Positions 7,897 to 16,754 are shown, counted from the stretch's first letter. The stretch is DNA of 64,000 bases from Zeimonas sp003577305 (GCA_030263385.1 SZOX01000002.1:1-64000), one strand, 5' to 3'. Made by a program: numbers and translations. The notes: generated by a model not told the origin, from the sequence alone.

Positions 7897-9111
7897 ATGC
7901 ATGCGTTCAGGTACGGGCACGCGGCCCATCCCGATTGGCGCGCCGCCGCCGAAGCGCTGATGGCGCGGCTCGCCTCGGGCGGGCCGGCGCCCACGGCGGG
8001 GCTCGGCCTGCTCTACGTCACCGAGCGGCTCGCCGAGCGGCTCGGCGACGTGGCCACCTTGCTGCGCGAGCGCTTTCCGGGCGTGCAATGGATCGGCGCC
8101 AGCGCGCACGGCGTCTGTTCGACCGGCGTCGAATACAGCGGCGAAGCCGCACTCGCCGCAATGATCTGCGCGCTGCCGCTCGGCAGCTGGCGCGTGTTCT
8201 CGGGCGAGCGCGGCCTCGCGTTCGACGACGGTGCCAGCGGGCCGACCGCTGCCGGCGCAACCGCAGCGGCGTTCACTGCCGTGGTCCACGCGGAGCCGAC
8301 CAGCCCCGACCTCGCCGACTCGGTCGCCGCGCTGGCCGCGCAACTCGACACCGGCTTCCTGTTCGGCGGGCTCGTGGGGGGCAGCCAGCCGGACAGCGAA
8401 CAGCTGGCGGGCCGGCTGGTGCGCAGCGGGCTGTCCGGAGCGGTCTTCGACGAGCGGGTGCGACTGCTGTCGCGGGTCACGCAGGGCTGCGCGCCGCTGG
8501 CGCGCGAGCACGTGATCTCGCAGTGCTCGTCCAACTACATCCAGCGCCTCGACGGCGAGCCGGCGCTCGACGTGCTGCTCGCCGATCTCGACGTGGCTGC
8601 CGAGGTGCGCGACTCGCGCGACGGCGACGAGATCCTGCGCGCGCTGCCCGCCGAGCGGCTGTCCAACGGGCTGATGGTCGGCCTGGCACCGGCCGACCGG
8701 GACCGCGGGATCGGCTTCGCCGACTACACGGTGCGCAACGTTCTGGGCATCGATCCGCAGAACCGGCTGCTGGCGATCGCCGCGACGCCACGGCCGGGCG
8801 ACCGCGCCGTGTTCTGCACCCGCGACCGCAGTGCTGCGCGCGCCGACCTGATCCGCATCTGCACCGAATTGCGCGAGGAGCTCGAGGCCGAGTCGCTGCG
8901 CGTGCTCGGCGCGCACTACGTCTCCTGCGTCGCCCGCGGCGAACAGCTGTTCGGTGCGCCGGGCGCCGAACTCGGCATCGTCGCGCACAACCTGGGGGAA
9001 ATCCCGCTGGTGGGCTTCTACGCCAACGGCGAGATCGCGCGCGACAGCGTCTACGCCTACACCGGGGTGCTCACGCTGTTCGTCGCGCCGCGCCAGGACT
9101 CCGGCGCCTGA
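7897..9111 (+). CDS. FIST-domain signal protein
   Basis: 404 residues containing FIST_N (about 30-220, with FPGVQWIGASAHGVCSTGVE and GFLFGGLVGGSQ) and FIST_C (about 230-385, with GFYANGEIARDSVYAYTGVLT). FIST proteins are predicted sensory modules thought to bind small ligands such as amino acids, mostly cytoplasmic when alone as here. No histidine kinase or GGDEF partner adjoins it. It lies 51 bp after phaM on the same strand. Confidence 0.88.
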   Translation: MHAFRYGHAAHPDWRAAAEALMARLASGGPAPTAGLGLLYVTERLAERLGDVATLLRERFPGVQWIGASAHGVCSTGVEYSGEAALAAMICALPLGSWRVFSGERGLAFDDGASGPTAAGATAAAFTAVVHAEPTSPDLADSVAALAAQLDTGFLFGGLVGGSQPDSEQLAGRLVRSGLSGAVFDERVRLLSRVTQGCAPLAREHVISQCSSNYIQRLDGEPALDVLLADLDVAAEVRDSRDGDEILRALPAERLSNGLMVGLAPADRDRGIGFADYTVRNVLGIDPQNRLLAIAATPRPGDRAVFCTRDRSAARADLIRICTELREELEAESLRVLGAHYVSCVARGEQLFGAPGAELGIVAHNLGEIPLVGFYANGEIARDSVYAYTGVLTLFVAPRQDSGA

Positions 9112-9250
9112 TCCTGCCGCCGCGCACCGCCGTTCGTCGGTGCGGCGCTGCGCCGGGCCGGCTGCCGGCGCACTGGCCGGCTACCCGGGTTGCTAGAATC
9201 AGCCAGATCGGGGCCCGCCGGGCCCCGTCGGCCCGCGAGGCAATATCCGG

Positions 9251-9754
9251 GTGAGCAACGCACTGGTCGGCTTCGAGCACAAGATCATCGATCCGGCGCA
9301 CGCTGCGGCGCATGCCGCCCGGCTGCCGCGGCCGATGGTGTTCACCAACGGGGTGTTCGATCTCCTTCACCGGGGCCACGTGACCTGCCTGGCCGAGGCG
9401 CGGGCGCTGGGCGCTTCGCTGGTCGTCGCGCTGAACAGCGACGGCTCGGTCAAGCGCCTGGGCAAGGGTCGCGACCGGCCGCTCAATCCGCTGGCCGACC
9501 GCCTCGCGGTGGTCGCGGCGCTCGAATCGACGACGCTGGTCACCTGGTTCGAGGCCGACACGCCGCTCGAGCTGATCGTCGCGTTGCGCCCCGACGTGCT
9601 GGTGAAAGGGGGCGACTGGCCGCCCGAGCAGATCGTCGGCGCGCACGAAGTGCGCAGCTGGGGTGGTTCGGTGCACGCGATCCCGCTCCGCTTCCAGCGC
9701 TCGACCACCGACCTGGTGCAACGCATCCGCGCCAGCGCGGGCGGCGCGGCCTGA
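9251..9754 (+). CDS. rfaE2: D-glycero-beta-D-manno-heptose 1-phosphate adenylyltransferase
   Basis: 167 residues corresponding to the second domain of E. coli HldE as a separate protein. The nucleotidyltransferase signature FTNGVFDLLHRGH (HRGH at 40-43) and VALNSDGSVKRLGKG are present. It makes ADP-heptose for lipopolysaccharide inner core. GTG is taken as the start since the protein begins at the expected place before FEHKI; a possible -10 TAGAAT lies at 9194-9199. Confidence 0.92.
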   Translation: MSNALVGFEHKIIDPAHAAAHAARLPRPMVFTNGVFDLLHRGHVTCLAEARALGASLVVALNSDGSVKRLGKGRDRPLNPLADRLAVVAALESTTLVTWFEADTPLELIVALRPDVLVKGGDWPPEQIVGAHEVRSWGGSVHAIPLRFQRSTTDLVQRIRASAGGAA

Positions 9755-9792
9755 GCATCGGCAACAAACCCGATCGACGCCTGCCCGGGTTC

Positions 9793-10521
9793 TCAGTCGC
9801 AGTCGCGCGGCACCGCGTCGAAGCGGCTGCCAATTGCGGCCGCAGCGGCGGCCGCAGCAGCATCGGGCCAGCGCGCCTGCAGCCGTGTCCGCACGGTGAC
9901 GGGTCCGCGAGGCGCGATCTGCAGGCCGGTCTCGCCCCGCTCCTGCAACTGCGTCACCAGCGTGCGCGCGGACTCCTCGGTCCGGAACAGTCCGACCGAA
10001 ATCGCGAGCCGCAGCGGCCCGTCCTGCATCACGAAGGCGTCGCCCTGACCGGCCGCCCGCAGCGCGGCAAGCCGCTGTTGTGCCTCGGCACGGGTGAACG
10101 CGGGCGGCGCATAGACGAGGTAGCTCGACGGCTGCTCGATGCGCGTGGACGCCACCTGCGCGCCGGCGGCCTGAAGCGCCTCGCGCAAGCGGCCGGCGCG
10201 CTGCTCGTCGAGCATCACGAACGCGACGCAGACCTCTGCGTCGGGCGTTGCGCCGGCGTCTGGCGCGAAGGCGGCGGATGCCGCCTCCGACGCGACGCCC
10301 GGGCCCGGCGGCGCCGAGGCGGGTTGCAACGCGCGCGACGGCTGCGGCGATCGCGCCGGCCCGAGCCGATCCAGCGGCACGACCCGCAGCCGCTCGGGGC
10401 TGCGTTGGGCGGAAACGCGCTGCGGCTCGCGGTCGCCGCGAACCCACGGCGACAGCCACCCCTGGAACAGCGCGAAGGTGAACAGGTTCGCCAGGACGAG
10501 CAGTGCCAGCAGCCAGCGCAT
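9793..10521 (-). CDS. SPOR-domain membrane protein
   Basis: 242 residues. An N-terminal transmembrane helix (about residues 3-22), an Ala/Pro-rich linker, then a SPOR-like repeat region (about 98-215) with YLVYAPPAFTRAEAQQRLAA and LAISVGLFRTEESARTLVTQL. SPOR domains bind denuded septal peptidoglycan. The C-terminus contains a run of nine alanines. It lies 9 bp after birA in the same direction, likely one operon. In many Burkholderiales a pantothenate kinase gene (coaX) sits between these two; it is absent here. Confidence 0.75.
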   Translation of the reverse strand: MRWLLALLVLANLFTFALFQGWLSPWVRGDREPQRVSAQRSPERLRVVPLDRLGPARSPQPSRALQPASAPPGPGVASEAASAAFAPDAGATPDAEVCVAFVMLDEQRAGRLREALQAAGAQVASTRIEQPSSYLVYAPPAFTRAEAQQRLAALRAAGQGDAFVMQDGPLRLAISVGLFRTEESARTLVTQLQERGETGLQIAPRGPVTVRTRLQARWPDAAAAAAAAAIGSRFDAVPRDCD

Positions 10522-10530
10522 CGGGGAGGA

Positions 10531-11346
10531 TCAGCGCAATGCGTCGAGCGGGCGCAGCGACACCTCGCCGCTGTGCACCACCCGTATTCCATCGGCCAGC
10601 TGCACGCGCAGCCCGCCGCTCACGTCGAGACCGAGCGAGCGTCCGGCGGCAATGATGCGGCCGCCGTCGAGCAGCGCCACCTCTTCGCCGGCGAGCGCAT
10701 CCAGCCGGCGCCAGGCCTGAACGAACGGCGCGAGCCCCTCGTCGAAAAAACGCCGCACCGTGGTGACGGTCGCCTCGCCGAGAACCCCGATGATCGCCTC
10801 GGTCGCACCGGCCGGTGGAGCGTCGTCGTCGAACAGGCCGCGGCCCGACTGCCCGATCGTGCCCACCGGGGGGGCGAACAGGTTCAGGCCGATACCGACC
10901 ACGATCCGTTCGATCACGCTGCCATCGGTGCCTGCCTCGGGCAGGCCGCGCCTGCATTCGACCAGGATGCCACCGAGCTTGCGCCCTTCGAGCATCAGGT
11001 CGTTCGGCCACTTCAGGCGCACCTCCGGCGCCCAGCACGCGAGTGCGCCCGCCGCTGCCGCGCCCACCGCCAGCGCGATCGCCGCCGGCGGCTGTTGCGC
11101 ACGCACGCGACGCTCGACCGCGACCGAGAAGGCGACCGAGCGTCCTTCCGGACTCAGCCAGGCACGCCCGCGCCGGCCCCGCCCCGCTGTCTGCCGCGCG
11201 GCCGCGAGCAGTCGTGGGGGCGCGGGATCCGGCCCCAGCGGGGCATCCATCAGCACCTGGGTCGACCCGATCTCGTCGACCGTGTCGATGCGCAGCCCTT
11301 CGAGGGCGGCGGCTGCGCGGATGGCTTCGGCGTCGAGCAGGCTCAT
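10531..11346 (-). CDS. birA: Biotin-[acetyl-CoA-carboxylase] ligase
   Basis: 271 residues. It is the short form of BirA without the N-terminal DNA-binding domain, so it is an enzyme and not a repressor. The biotin/ATP loop GRGRRGR (55-61) and the central VRLKWPNDLMLEGRKLGG motif are clear. It attaches biotin to the carrier protein of acetyl-CoA carboxylase. Divergent from the vanZ-like gene. Confidence 0.93.
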   Translation of the reverse strand: MSLLDAEAIRAAAALEGLRIDTVDEIGSTQVLMDAPLGPDPAPPRLLAAARQTAGRGRRGRAWLSPEGRSVAFSVAVERRVRAQQPPAAIALAVGAAAAGALACWAPEVRLKWPNDLMLEGRKLGGILVECRRGLPEAGTDGSVIERIVVGIGLNLFAPPVGTIGQSGRGLFDDDAPPAGATEAIIGVLGEATVTTVRRFFDEGLAPFVQAWRRLDALAGEEVALLDGGRIIAAGRSLGLDVSGGLRVQLADGIRVVHSGEVSLRPLDALR

Positions 11347-11412
11347 GACGGTGGATCATAGCCCGAGCACGCGATCGCACTCGGACCGTCGCCCGGGCGT
11401 TAAGCTTGTGCG

Positions 11413-12546
11413 GTGCCGCGCCACCCCAGCCAGTTGCCGATTCCCGTAACCGGACCGCAGGTCGCGGGCACCGGCGCGTGGCTGGCAGCCTGGCTCGCCG
11501 CCGTCGTCTACGCCACGCTCTACCCGTGGTCCGGCTGGCACACGCCGGGCCGCTGGATGTTCGCGTTCCTCTTCGAGCCCTGGCCGCGGTGGTGGACCGG
11601 CTTCGACGTCGCGGTCAACGTCGCCGCCTACCTGCCGACCGGTCTGCTGCTGACGGCCTGGCTCGCGCGGCGGCTCTCCGTGTCGATGGGACTGGCAGCC
11701 GTGCTCGCCACCGTGGCCGCCGCGGGCCTGTCGCTGGCGCTCGAATGCCTGCAGGCGTTGCTGCCGGCACGCGTGCCATCGCGAATGGATCTGCTCGCGA
11801 ACGCCGCCGGCGGCCTGGCCGGCGCACTGGTTGCAGTCTCGATCGGCCGCCGCCGGATCGAGCAATGGCCGCAGTGGGCCCGGGAAACCCTGCCGCTGAT
11901 GCCGCATTCGACGCCCGGACTGCTGCTGTTGTGTGCCTGGCTGGTGGCGCAGTTCTATCCGCAGCCGCTGGTCTTCGCCACCGGAGATCTGGTCTCGCTC
12001 GCAGCCACCACGCCCGGCGAGCCGGCGCATCCGTGGGTGTCCGGCTGGCTGCTGCCACACGATCTCGAGCCCTTCGCCGAAGCCGCGGGCGTCTCGATGA
12101 CGGTGCTGGCGATCGGGCTCGTGACGCACGACCTGTTGCGCGCCGGCGCGCGCGGCGCGGCCGCTGCGGTGGCGGCGCCGATCGTTGCCGCGATCGCGAT
12201 CAAGTCGGTCGCGTCGGCAGCGTACCTGGGTCAGGTCAACGCGCTGGCATGGCTCAACGCGGGCGCGCAGGGCGGACTGCTGGCCGGCATCGTCGCGCTG
12301 CTGCTGCTCGGATGGGTGGGCCGCCGCGCGCGGCTCTGGCTGGCGATCGTCACGCTGGCGGGCGCGACGCTGCTGTTCAATCTGGCGCCGCCGAATGCCT
12401 ACTACCTGTCGATGCGCGCGGGCTGGGGCGGGGGTGCGTGGACCAACTTCCACGGACTGCTGCGCGCGGTGGCGACCGCGTGGCCGTTCGCGGCCATCGC
12501 GTGGTGCGGCTGGCGGCTGCGGAGCACCGCGAGGCGAGGTCTATAA
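11413..12546 (+). CDS. VanZ-family membrane protein
   Basis: 377 residues, very hydrophobic with about ten predicted membrane segments. The N-terminal half shows the VanZ-like pattern: a first helix ending ATLYPWSGW, then FDVAVNVAAYLPTGLLL and the polar segment LALECLQALLPARVPSRMDLLANAAGG. VanZ proteins of this type have no established function in Proteobacteria. GTG at 11413 is the only suitable start. Confidence 0.8.
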   Translation: MPRHPSQLPIPVTGPQVAGTGAWLAAWLAAVVYATLYPWSGWHTPGRWMFAFLFEPWPRWWTGFDVAVNVAAYLPTGLLLTAWLARRLSVSMGLAAVLATVAAAGLSLALECLQALLPARVPSRMDLLANAAGGLAGALVAVSIGRRRIEQWPQWARETLPLMPHSTPGLLLLCAWLVAQFYPQPLVFATGDLVSLAATTPGEPAHPWVSGWLLPHDLEPFAEAAGVSMTVLAIGLVTHDLLRAGARGAAAAVAAPIVAAIAIKSVASAAYLGQVNALAWLNAGAQGGLLAGIVALLLLGWVGRRARLWLAIVTLAGATLLFNLAPPNAYYLSMRAGWGGGAWTNFHGLLRAVATAWPFAAIAWCGWRLRSTARRGL

Positions 12547-12547
12547 T
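12542..12547 (+). promoter_or_regulatory. Candidate -10 box for the ferredoxin-like gene
   Basis: A perfect TATAAT lies 8 bp before the ATG at 12555 and overlaps the end of the vanZ-like gene. No good -35 is seen at 16-18 bp. If used, the transcript would start at or very near the ATG. Confidence 0.35.
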
Positions 12548-12554
12548 CGCCGGC

Positions 12555-12869
12555 ATGAGCAATTACTACGAGCGCCACATCTTCTTCTGCGTGAACCGGC
12601 GCGAGAACGGGCGGCGCTGCTGCGCCGACCACGGCGCCGAGTCGTTGCAGGCCTACGCGAAGGAACGCGTCAAGGCGCTCGGGCTGGCCGGGCCGGGCAA
12701 GGTTCGCGTCAACAAGGCCGGCTGCCTCGATCGTTGCGACGAGGGCCCGGTAGCAGTCGTCTATCCCGAGGCGGTCTGGTACACCTACGTCGACCGCAGC
12801 GACATCGACGAGATCGTCGAGTCCCACCTTCGAGACGGACGGCCGGTCGCGCGCTTGCGGCTCGAATGA
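12555..12869 (+). CDS. (2Fe-2S) ferredoxin-like protein, thioredoxin fold
   Basis: 104 residues. Cysteines occur as C12, C22, C23 and in NKAGCLDRCDEGPV, the pattern of thioredoxin-like [2Fe-2S] ferredoxins related to NuoE and Azotobacter FeFd1. It is a soluble electron-transfer protein of unknown partner. Its stop overlaps the start of the downstream hydrolase (ATGA), and the chain continues to 14040. Confidence 0.85.
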   Translation: MSNYYERHIFFCVNRRENGRRCCADHGAESLQAYAKERVKALGLAGPGKVRVNKAGCLDRCDEGPVAVVYPEAVWYTYVDRSDIDEIVESHLRDGRPVARLRLE

Positions 12870-13534
12870 ACGCCGCGACCCGGGCCCTCCTGATCGACGG
12901 TCCGGCCGGCGCGATCGACCTGGCGCTCGACCTGCCGTCGGGCGTCCCCGTCGGCGTCGCGGTCATTGCGCATCCTCACCCGCTGTACGGCGGCACGCGC
13001 GACAACAAGGTGGTCCAGACCCTCGCCCGCGCGATGGTGGCGCTGGGCTACGTGGCCTGGCGCCCGAATTTCCGCGGCGTCGGCCGCTCGGCGGGCGTTC
13101 ACGACGAGGGCCTCGGCGAAACCGACGACCTGCTCGCGGTGGTGGCGCACGCGCGCGAACACGCCGCCTCGATCGGCGTGGCGCGGCCGCGGCTGGTGCT
13201 CGGCGGATTCTCGTTCGGCAGCTACGTGCAGACGCGGGTGGCCGCCCGCTTGCGCGAACTCGGCCAGCCCGCCGATCGGCTGGTGCTCGTGGGCACGGCC
13301 GTATCGCGCTTCGAGGTCGCGCCGGTGCCCGCCGACACGCTGGTCATACACGGCGAAGTCGACGATACGGTGCCGTTGCCGGCGGTGTTCGACTGGGCTC
13401 GTCGGCAGGAACTGCCGGTCGTCGTCCTGCCCGGCGCCGACCATTTCTTCCATCGTAAACTGACGTTGCTCAAGCGCATCGTGCTCGACGCGTTCGGCGC
13501 TCGCGCCGATGCAGCGGCAGGGGAACGATCATGA
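12866..13534 (+). CDS. Alpha/beta hydrolase
   Basis: 222 residues. The oxyanion region AHPHPLYGGTRDNKVVQ and RPNFRGVGRSAG match the family of small alpha/beta hydrolases related to dienelactone hydrolase. The nucleophile elbow GFSFGSY (Ser in GxSxG), an Asp in HGEVDDTVPL and a late His in PGADHFFHRKL complete the triad. The substrate is unknown. It overlaps both neighbours by four bases, so it is translationally coupled with the ferredoxin and the unknown protein that follows. Confidence 0.88.
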   Translation: MNAATRALLIDGPAGAIDLALDLPSGVPVGVAVIAHPHPLYGGTRDNKVVQTLARAMVALGYVAWRPNFRGVGRSAGVHDEGLGETDDLLAVVAHAREHAASIGVARPRLVLGGFSFGSYVQTRVAARLRELGQPADRLVLVGTAVSRFEVAPVPADTLVIHGEVDDTVPLPAVFDWARRQELPVVVLPGADHFFHRKLTLLKRIVLDAFGARADAAAGERS

Positions 13535-14040
13535 TGGAGATGTCGGCACGCGACGTGTTCCAGAAGACCGGCAAGGCCGCCGACGAACTGCGCACTCGCC
13601 GCCACGGCCTGGGGCCGCGTCTGCGCCAGCTGCTGATCCTGGTCGACGGCAGGCGGGACGTCGCCGAACTGTCGCGCATGCTGCCCGGGCCCGAGCTCGG
13701 TGAGCAGTTGGCGCAGCTCGAGAGAGGCGGATTCGTCTCGCGCCCCTTCGATGCCGGCACTGTGCAGGCGAGCGCGGTCGCGCCCGCCGTCTCCGCAGCC
13801 ACGCCCGCGCCGACACCGGCGCCGACGGGTGCGCAAGACTTGCGCACGCTGCGCGCACGCGTGACGCGCGCACTGCTCGACACCATCGGCCCGAACGGCG
13901 ACGACCTCGCGATCCGGATCGAGCGCGTACACACGGTCGACGAACTGCGCGCGCTGCTGCCGGCGGTATTGTCCGTGGTCGAGGCGTGCCGGGGCCGCGC
14001 CGGAATCGACGACTTCCGGCAGCGTTGCGGCGCGATCTGA
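13531..14040 (+). CDS. Uncharacterised protein, first of a tandem paralogue pair
   Basis: 169 residues, no family I recognise. Residues 12-72 look like a small winged-helix domain (LGPRLRQLLILVDGRRDVAELSR, then a leucine-spaced segment to GGFVSRPF). An Ala/Pro/Thr linker (about 80-102) leads to a helical C-terminal domain (RALLDTIGPNGDDLAIRIER...LRALLPAVLSVVEACRGR). The next gene has the same layout and similar spacing, so the two appear to arise from duplication. It starts inside the hydrolase stop codon (ATGA). Confidence 0.7.
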   Translation: MMEMSARDVFQKTGKAADELRTRRHGLGPRLRQLLILVDGRRDVAELSRMLPGPELGEQLAQLERGGFVSRPFDAGTVQASAVAPAVSAATPAPTPAPTGAQDLRTLRARVTRALLDTIGPNGDDLAIRIERVHTVDELRALLPAVLSVVEACRGRAGIDDFRQRCGAI

Positions 14041-14047
14041 GGCGGCG

Positions 14048-14554
14048 ATGAGCGCCGAGCCCGATCCCCGGCTGGTCTACGCGCGCACCGCCGACGGAGA
14101 CGACGAGTCCGCGGAGCCGCGACGTGAACTCGCCCCGGGTGAGCGACGCATCCTGAACGCGATCGACGGCCAGCGCTGTGTCGGCGACCTGGTGCAGTTC
14201 GCCCGTCCCGGCGAACTCGGCCCGATCCTCGCCGAACTCGAAGCCCGGCGCCTGATCGAGGTGGTCGGCCTGGCCGACGAGCCGAGCGAAGCCGAGCGCC
14301 GGGCACGCACCAGCGCCGAGCAGGCGCTGCTCGAGCGCGCCAAGCATGGACTGCGAGGCGTGTTCGGCGCCGAGTTGGGCGCCGCCGGCCAGGTCTGGGA
14401 GGCCCGCGTCGCCGACTGCGTCAGCATGGAGGTGCTGCGCCGGGTGCTGCGCGAGGCGGTCGACGTCGTCTACTTCCGCAGCGGCGAGGCCGCGGCGCGG
14501 CGCATCGTGGCGGCGGTGCGTCCGGTGTTCGAGCAGGCGCGAGACCGCCCGTAG
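14048..14554 (+). CDS. Uncharacterised protein, second of a tandem paralogue pair
   Basis: 168 residues. Residues 27-75 (LAPGERRILNAIDGQRCVGD then ILAELEARRLIEVV) align with the winged-helix-like part of the preceding protein, and residues 95-160 (LRGVFGAELGAAGQVWEAR ... LRRVLREAVDVVYFRSGEAAARR) with its helical C-terminus. It starts 7 bp after the preceding stop. It has no signal peptide or membrane segment, and its function is unknown. Confidence 0.7.
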   Translation: MSAEPDPRLVYARTADGDDESAEPRRELAPGERRILNAIDGQRCVGDLVQFARPGELGPILAELEARRLIEVVGLADEPSEAERRARTSAEQALLERAKHGLRGVFGAELGAAGQVWEARVADCVSMEVLRRVLREAVDVVYFRSGEAAARRIVAAVRPVFEQARDRP

Positions 14555-14591
14555 CCTGTACGAAGCCGAAGGGGCAGCAGCGTCCCGGACG

Positions 14592-14618
14592 GGGTCGGAC
14601 CGACCCGCGTCCTATAAT
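14592..14618 (+). promoter_or_regulatory. Candidate dacA promoter with palindrome
   Basis: A perfect TATAAT is at 14613-14618 in the 159-bp gap before dacA. Immediately upstream, GGGTCGG-A-CCGACCC (14592-14606) is a perfect 7-bp inverted repeat placed where a -35 or operator would be; no -35 consensus is seen. It may be a regulator site or the tail of a terminator for the preceding operon. Confidence 0.4.
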
Positions 14619-14713
14619 CCGTGCCTTCCCACACTCCTTCCGCGCACACCGTGGCGCGGGCCGCGTGCCGGCGATCACGACGCGCCGGCGCTGCGCCTGT
14701 CACGAGATCACCG

Positions 14714-15880
14714 ATGCCCCGATCCACGCTTCGCAGCCTGCTCCTCCTCCTGCTCGTCCTGTTGCCCTTCGCCACGCCCCGGCCGGCGCTGTCGCAGGTT
14801 GCCGCGCCGACGATCGCCGCGCGCTCCTGGCTGCTGCTCGACGCAACCTCCGGCCAGGTGCTCGCCGCGCACGAGCCGGACCTGAAGGTCGAACCGGCCT
14901 CGCTCACCAAGGTGATGACCGCGTATCTCGCCTTCGGCGCGCTCAGGGAGAAGCGACTGGCGCTCGACCAGCGTCCGCCGGTTTCGCAGGCCGCCTACAA
15001 GGCGGGCGGCTCGCGCATGTTCGTCGATCCGCGCGACCCCGCGAGCGTCGAGCAGCTGCTCAACGGCATGATCGTCCAGTCGGGCAACGACGCGTCGATC
15101 GTGCTCGCCGAGGCGCTCGCCGGCACCGAGGAGATCTTCGCGCAGCAGATGAACCGCGAGGCACAGCGACTCGGCCTGCGCAACACCCGGTTCCGCAACG
15201 CGACGGGGCTGCCCGATCCGGAGCACTACAGCACCGCGCGCGACCTCGCGACGATGGCGGCGCGGCTGATCAGCGACTTTCCCGAGTACTACCCGCTGTA
15301 CTCGAAGCGCGAGTACACCTACAACAACATCCGCCAGCCGAACCGCAACCGACTGCTCGCGGTGGACCCGAGCGTCGACGGCATGAAGACCGGCCACACC
15401 GAGGCGGCGGGCTACTGCCTGATCGCTTCGGCGCACCGCAAGCAGCCCGGCCTCGACGGTGAGCGCCGCCTGGTATCGGTGGTGATCGGCGCCAACTCGG
15501 AGTCGACGCGCGCGATCGAGTCGCAGAAGCTGCTGAACTACGGCTTCCAGAACTTCGATGCGGTGCGCGTCTATGCGAAGGGACAGCCCGCCGGAACCTA
15601 CCAGGTCTGGAAAGGCGCGGTCGACACGGTCGCGGGCGGCTTCGACAGCGACCTCGTGGTAACGGTGCCGCGCGGCCAGGCCGAGAAGATGAAGGCCGAG
15701 GTCGAGCGCGTCCAGCCGCTGGTGGCGCCGATCGCCCAGGGACAGCGGATCGGCACGCTGCGCGTGAAGATCGAGGACCGGGTGCTGGTGGAGCGGCCGC
15801 TGCTCGCGCTCGCCGCCGTCGAGCCTGCGGGCTGGTTCGGCCGCACCTGGGACGGCCTGCGGATGATGCTCTCGAAGTGA
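14714..15880 (+). CDS. dacA: D-alanyl-D-alanine carboxypeptidase (PBP5/6 family)
   Basis: 388 residues. A signal peptide (about 1-28, ending ALSQ) precedes the penicillin-binding domain with S63-L-T-K66, S123-G-N125 and K225-T-G227, then the PBP5 C-terminal beta domain and an amphipathic tail (WFGRTWDGLRMMLSK) for attachment to the outer face of the inner membrane. It trims the terminal D-Ala of peptidoglycan pentapeptides. The ATG at 14714 gives a proper signal peptide; an upstream in-frame ATG at 14621 would not. Confidence 0.95.
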   Translation: MPRSTLRSLLLLLLVLLPFATPRPALSQVAAPTIAARSWLLLDATSGQVLAAHEPDLKVEPASLTKVMTAYLAFGALREKRLALDQRPPVSQAAYKAGGSRMFVDPRDPASVEQLLNGMIVQSGNDASIVLAEALAGTEEIFAQQMNREAQRLGLRNTRFRNATGLPDPEHYSTARDLATMAARLISDFPEYYPLYSKREYTYNNIRQPNRNRLLAVDPSVDGMKTGHTEAAGYCLIASAHRKQPGLDGERRLVSVVIGANSESTRAIESQKLLNYGFQNFDAVRVYAKGQPAGTYQVWKGAVDTVAGGFDSDLVVTVPRGQAEKMKAEVERVQPLVAPIAQGQRIGTLRVKIEDRVLVERPLLALAAVEPAGWFGRTWDGLRMMLSK

Positions 15881-15896
15881 GATCGCGGAGACGAGG

Positions 15897-16754
15897 ATGG
15901 CGCAAATCGCGTACCTGAATGGCGAGTTCATGCCGATCGAGGAGGCCCGCGTGCCGGTGCTCGATCGCGGCTTCATCTTCGGCGACGGCGTCTACGAGGT
16001 CGTCCCGGTCTATGCGCGACGCCCGTTCCGCTGGCCTCAGCATCTCGCGCGCCTGAAGCGCAGCCTCGCGGCGGTCGGCATCGACGCCCCGCACGACGAC
16101 GCGGGCTGGACCGCGCTGGTTGCCGATCTGGTCGCGCGGCACCCCTGGGACGACCAGTTCGTCTACATGCAGGTCACGCGCGGGGTGGCGCGGCGCGACC
16201 ACGCGTTTCCGCGGCCGGCGGTGCGGCCCACCGTGTTCGCGATGTCGAGCCAGCTCGTGCTGCCCGCCGCCGAACAGATCCGCCAGGGCGTGGCCGCGAT
16301 CTCGCTGGCCGACGAGCGCTGGCTGCACTGCGACGTCAAGTCGACTTCGCTGCTCGGCAACGTGCTCGCCCGCGAAGCTGCCGTGCGCGCCGGCGCCGCC
16401 GAGTGCGTGATGTTCCGCGACGGCTTCCTCACCGAGGGCTCGGCGAGCAACATCTGGCTGGCCCGCGGCGAGCGGCTCTACGGGCCGCCGGCCGACAACC
16501 TGGTGCTCGAAGGCGTGCGCTACGGGCTGATCAGGGAGCTGTGCGAAGGCTCGGGCATCGCGTTGCAGCTGCGCCGCGTGCTGCGCGAGGAAGTGCAGGC
16601 GGCCGACGAACTGATCCTCAGTTCGGCCACGAAGGAAGTCCTGCCGATCACGCGCCTCGATGGCCGCCCGGTGGGTGACGGCCGCCCCGGCCCGGTGTTC
16701 GCGAAACTGCACGCGGCCTACCAGCGTGCCAAGGCCGACCAGGCAGCCAAGTGA
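15897..16754 (+). CDS. dat: D-amino-acid transaminase
   Basis: 285 residues, PLP fold type IV (BCAT/DAAT family). YLNGEFMPIEEARVPVLDRG, FGDGVYEV, PLP lysine K148 in CDVKSTSLLGNVL, and LTEGSASNIW favour D-amino-acid transaminase over the branched-chain enzyme. It interconverts D-alanine and D-glutamate with their keto acids, fitting its place right after the D-Ala-D-Ala carboxypeptidase. Its stop overlaps the GTG of the DUF493 gene. Confidence 0.85.
   Translation: MAQIAYLNGEFMPIEEARVPVLDRGFIFGDGVYEVVPVYARRPFRWPQHLARLKRSLAAVGIDAPHDDAGWTALVADLVARHPWDDQFVYMQVTRGVARRDHAFPRPAVRPTVFAMSSQLVLPAAEQIRQGVAAISLADERWLHCDVKSTSLLGNVLAREAAVRAGAAECVMFRDGFLTEGSASNIWLARGERLYGPPADNLVLEGVRYGLIRELCEGSGIALQLRRVLREEVQAADELILSSATKEVLPITRLDGRPVGDGRPGPVFAKLHAAYQRAKADQAAK

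Noticed and set aside
9755..9792. AACCCG and CGGGTT as a terminator after rfaE2
   Set aside because: Only six-base arms with a long loop; too weak to annotate.
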